This document shows, in pieces, positions 6,401-6,536 of a stretch of DNA of 6,536 nt. Origin of the DNA: DATKDU01 sp035512595 (lineage in GTDB: Bacteria > Planctomycetota > Planctomycetia > Pirellulales > Pirellulaceae); NCBI GenBank assembly GCA_035512595.1, contig DATKDU010000487.1:1-6536 (forward strand). The letters run 5' to 3'. The first letter of the stretch is position 1; each line of letters begins with the position of its first letter. The translations under genes and the position numbers were made by a program. The notes below the pieces were generated by a model, which saw only the letters and a program-made list of their open reading frames with translations, was not told the origin of the DNA and made no database searches.

Positions 6401-6418
6401 CCGTCCAGCCCGTCCAGT
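6401..6418 (+). repeat. Tandem 9-bp duplication directly after the kinase stop
   Basis: CCGTCCAGC (6401-6409) is followed at once by CCGTCCAGT (6410-6418), differing only at the last base. It abuts the TAA that cuts the kinase domain short. This could be a small target-type or slippage duplication, or chance in a C-rich stretch. Confidence 0.35.
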
Positions 6419-6421
6419 GAG

Positions 6422-6536
6422 CTAATGGCGTCGGGCCTTGGCGCGTTCGAGGGCGCGGCGGCGCTGGCGGCGGGCGCGTTTGGCGGCGGCGGCGGCTTCG
6501 CGCTCGTGGGCGCGGTAGGAGCGGATGGCGGCGGGA
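6422..6536 (-). CDS. C-terminal end of a minus-strand gene encoding an Arg/Ala-rich basic tail (5' end outside window)
   Basis: On the minus strand a frame is open from the window edge to a TAG at 6424-6422, giving 37 residues that include IRSYRAHEREAAAAAKR and end in ALERAKARRH. The sequence is strongly basic and helical and would suit a charged C-terminal tail. Codons end mostly in C, as expected in this GC-rich genome. A plus-strand frame starting at ATG 6425 is also open to the edge, but it encodes a Gly/Ala-rich string, has no ribosome binding site, and looks like the antisense of this gene. No family can be named from so short a piece. It would be convergent with the truncated kinase, 21 bases apart. 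Confidence 0.45.
   Translation of the reverse strand, partial: PAAIRSYRAHEREAAAAAKRARRQRRRALERAKARRH

Noticed and set aside
6470..6502. GGC-rich run as a microsatellite or CRISPR-like repeat.
   Set aside because: It is only a short run of GGC codon-type repeats encoding Ala on the minus strand, with no spacer structure.
6425..6536. A plus-strand gene starting at ATG 6425 (Gly/Ala-rich product).
   Set aside because: It has no ribosome binding site, and its low-complexity product is what the antisense of an Arg/Ala-rich minus-strand tail would give.

Overview
This 6.5-kb GC-rich window reads as chromosomal DNA from a planctomycete, most likely near the Pirellulales. That placement is an inference from gene content: a DUF1559-type protein, a DUF1570 metallopeptidase, and an ECF sigma factor followed directly by a Ser/Thr kinase carrying the long N-terminal extension common in that phylum. 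All of these are typical of Planctomycetota.

Layout. (1) Positions 1-987 hold the 3' part of tsaD, the tRNA t6A modification enzyme; about 13 N-terminal residues lie outside the window. (2) A 96-bp gap carries a plausible extended -10 promoter and a strong ribosome binding site. (3) Positions 1084-4353 are a two-gene operon. The first gene encodes a protein with two zinc ribbons, one membrane segment, a long Pro/Ser/Ala/Thr linker and a DUF1559-like C-terminal domain. Eighteen bases later comes a secreted DUF1570 gluzincin-type metallopeptidase. (4) A short convergent gap holds a perfect 7-bp-stem palindrome. (5) fdxA, a seven-iron ferredoxin, lies on the minus strand and is divergent from the next unit. 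(6) Positions 4809-6400 hold the ECF sigma factor and, 5 bp later, a kinase whose reading frame stops inside the activation segment, so the whole C-lobe is missing. (7) The last ~115 bp probably carry the C-terminal end of a minus-strand gene.

How the genes may work together. tsaD and fdxA are housekeeping or redox genes with no clear link to their neighbours. The zinc-ribbon/DUF1559 protein and the peptidase are probably co-transcribed and act at or outside the cytoplasmic membrane. The sigma factor and kinase form a familiar planctomycete signalling pair, but this kinase also has HGD in place of HRD. It may be decayed, rearranged, or a reduced regulatory module. I see no CRISPR array, tRNA, rRNA or recognisable insertion sequence. 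I found no complete undescribed system; the most unusual items are the truncated kinase and the zinc-ribbon/DUF1559 architecture.
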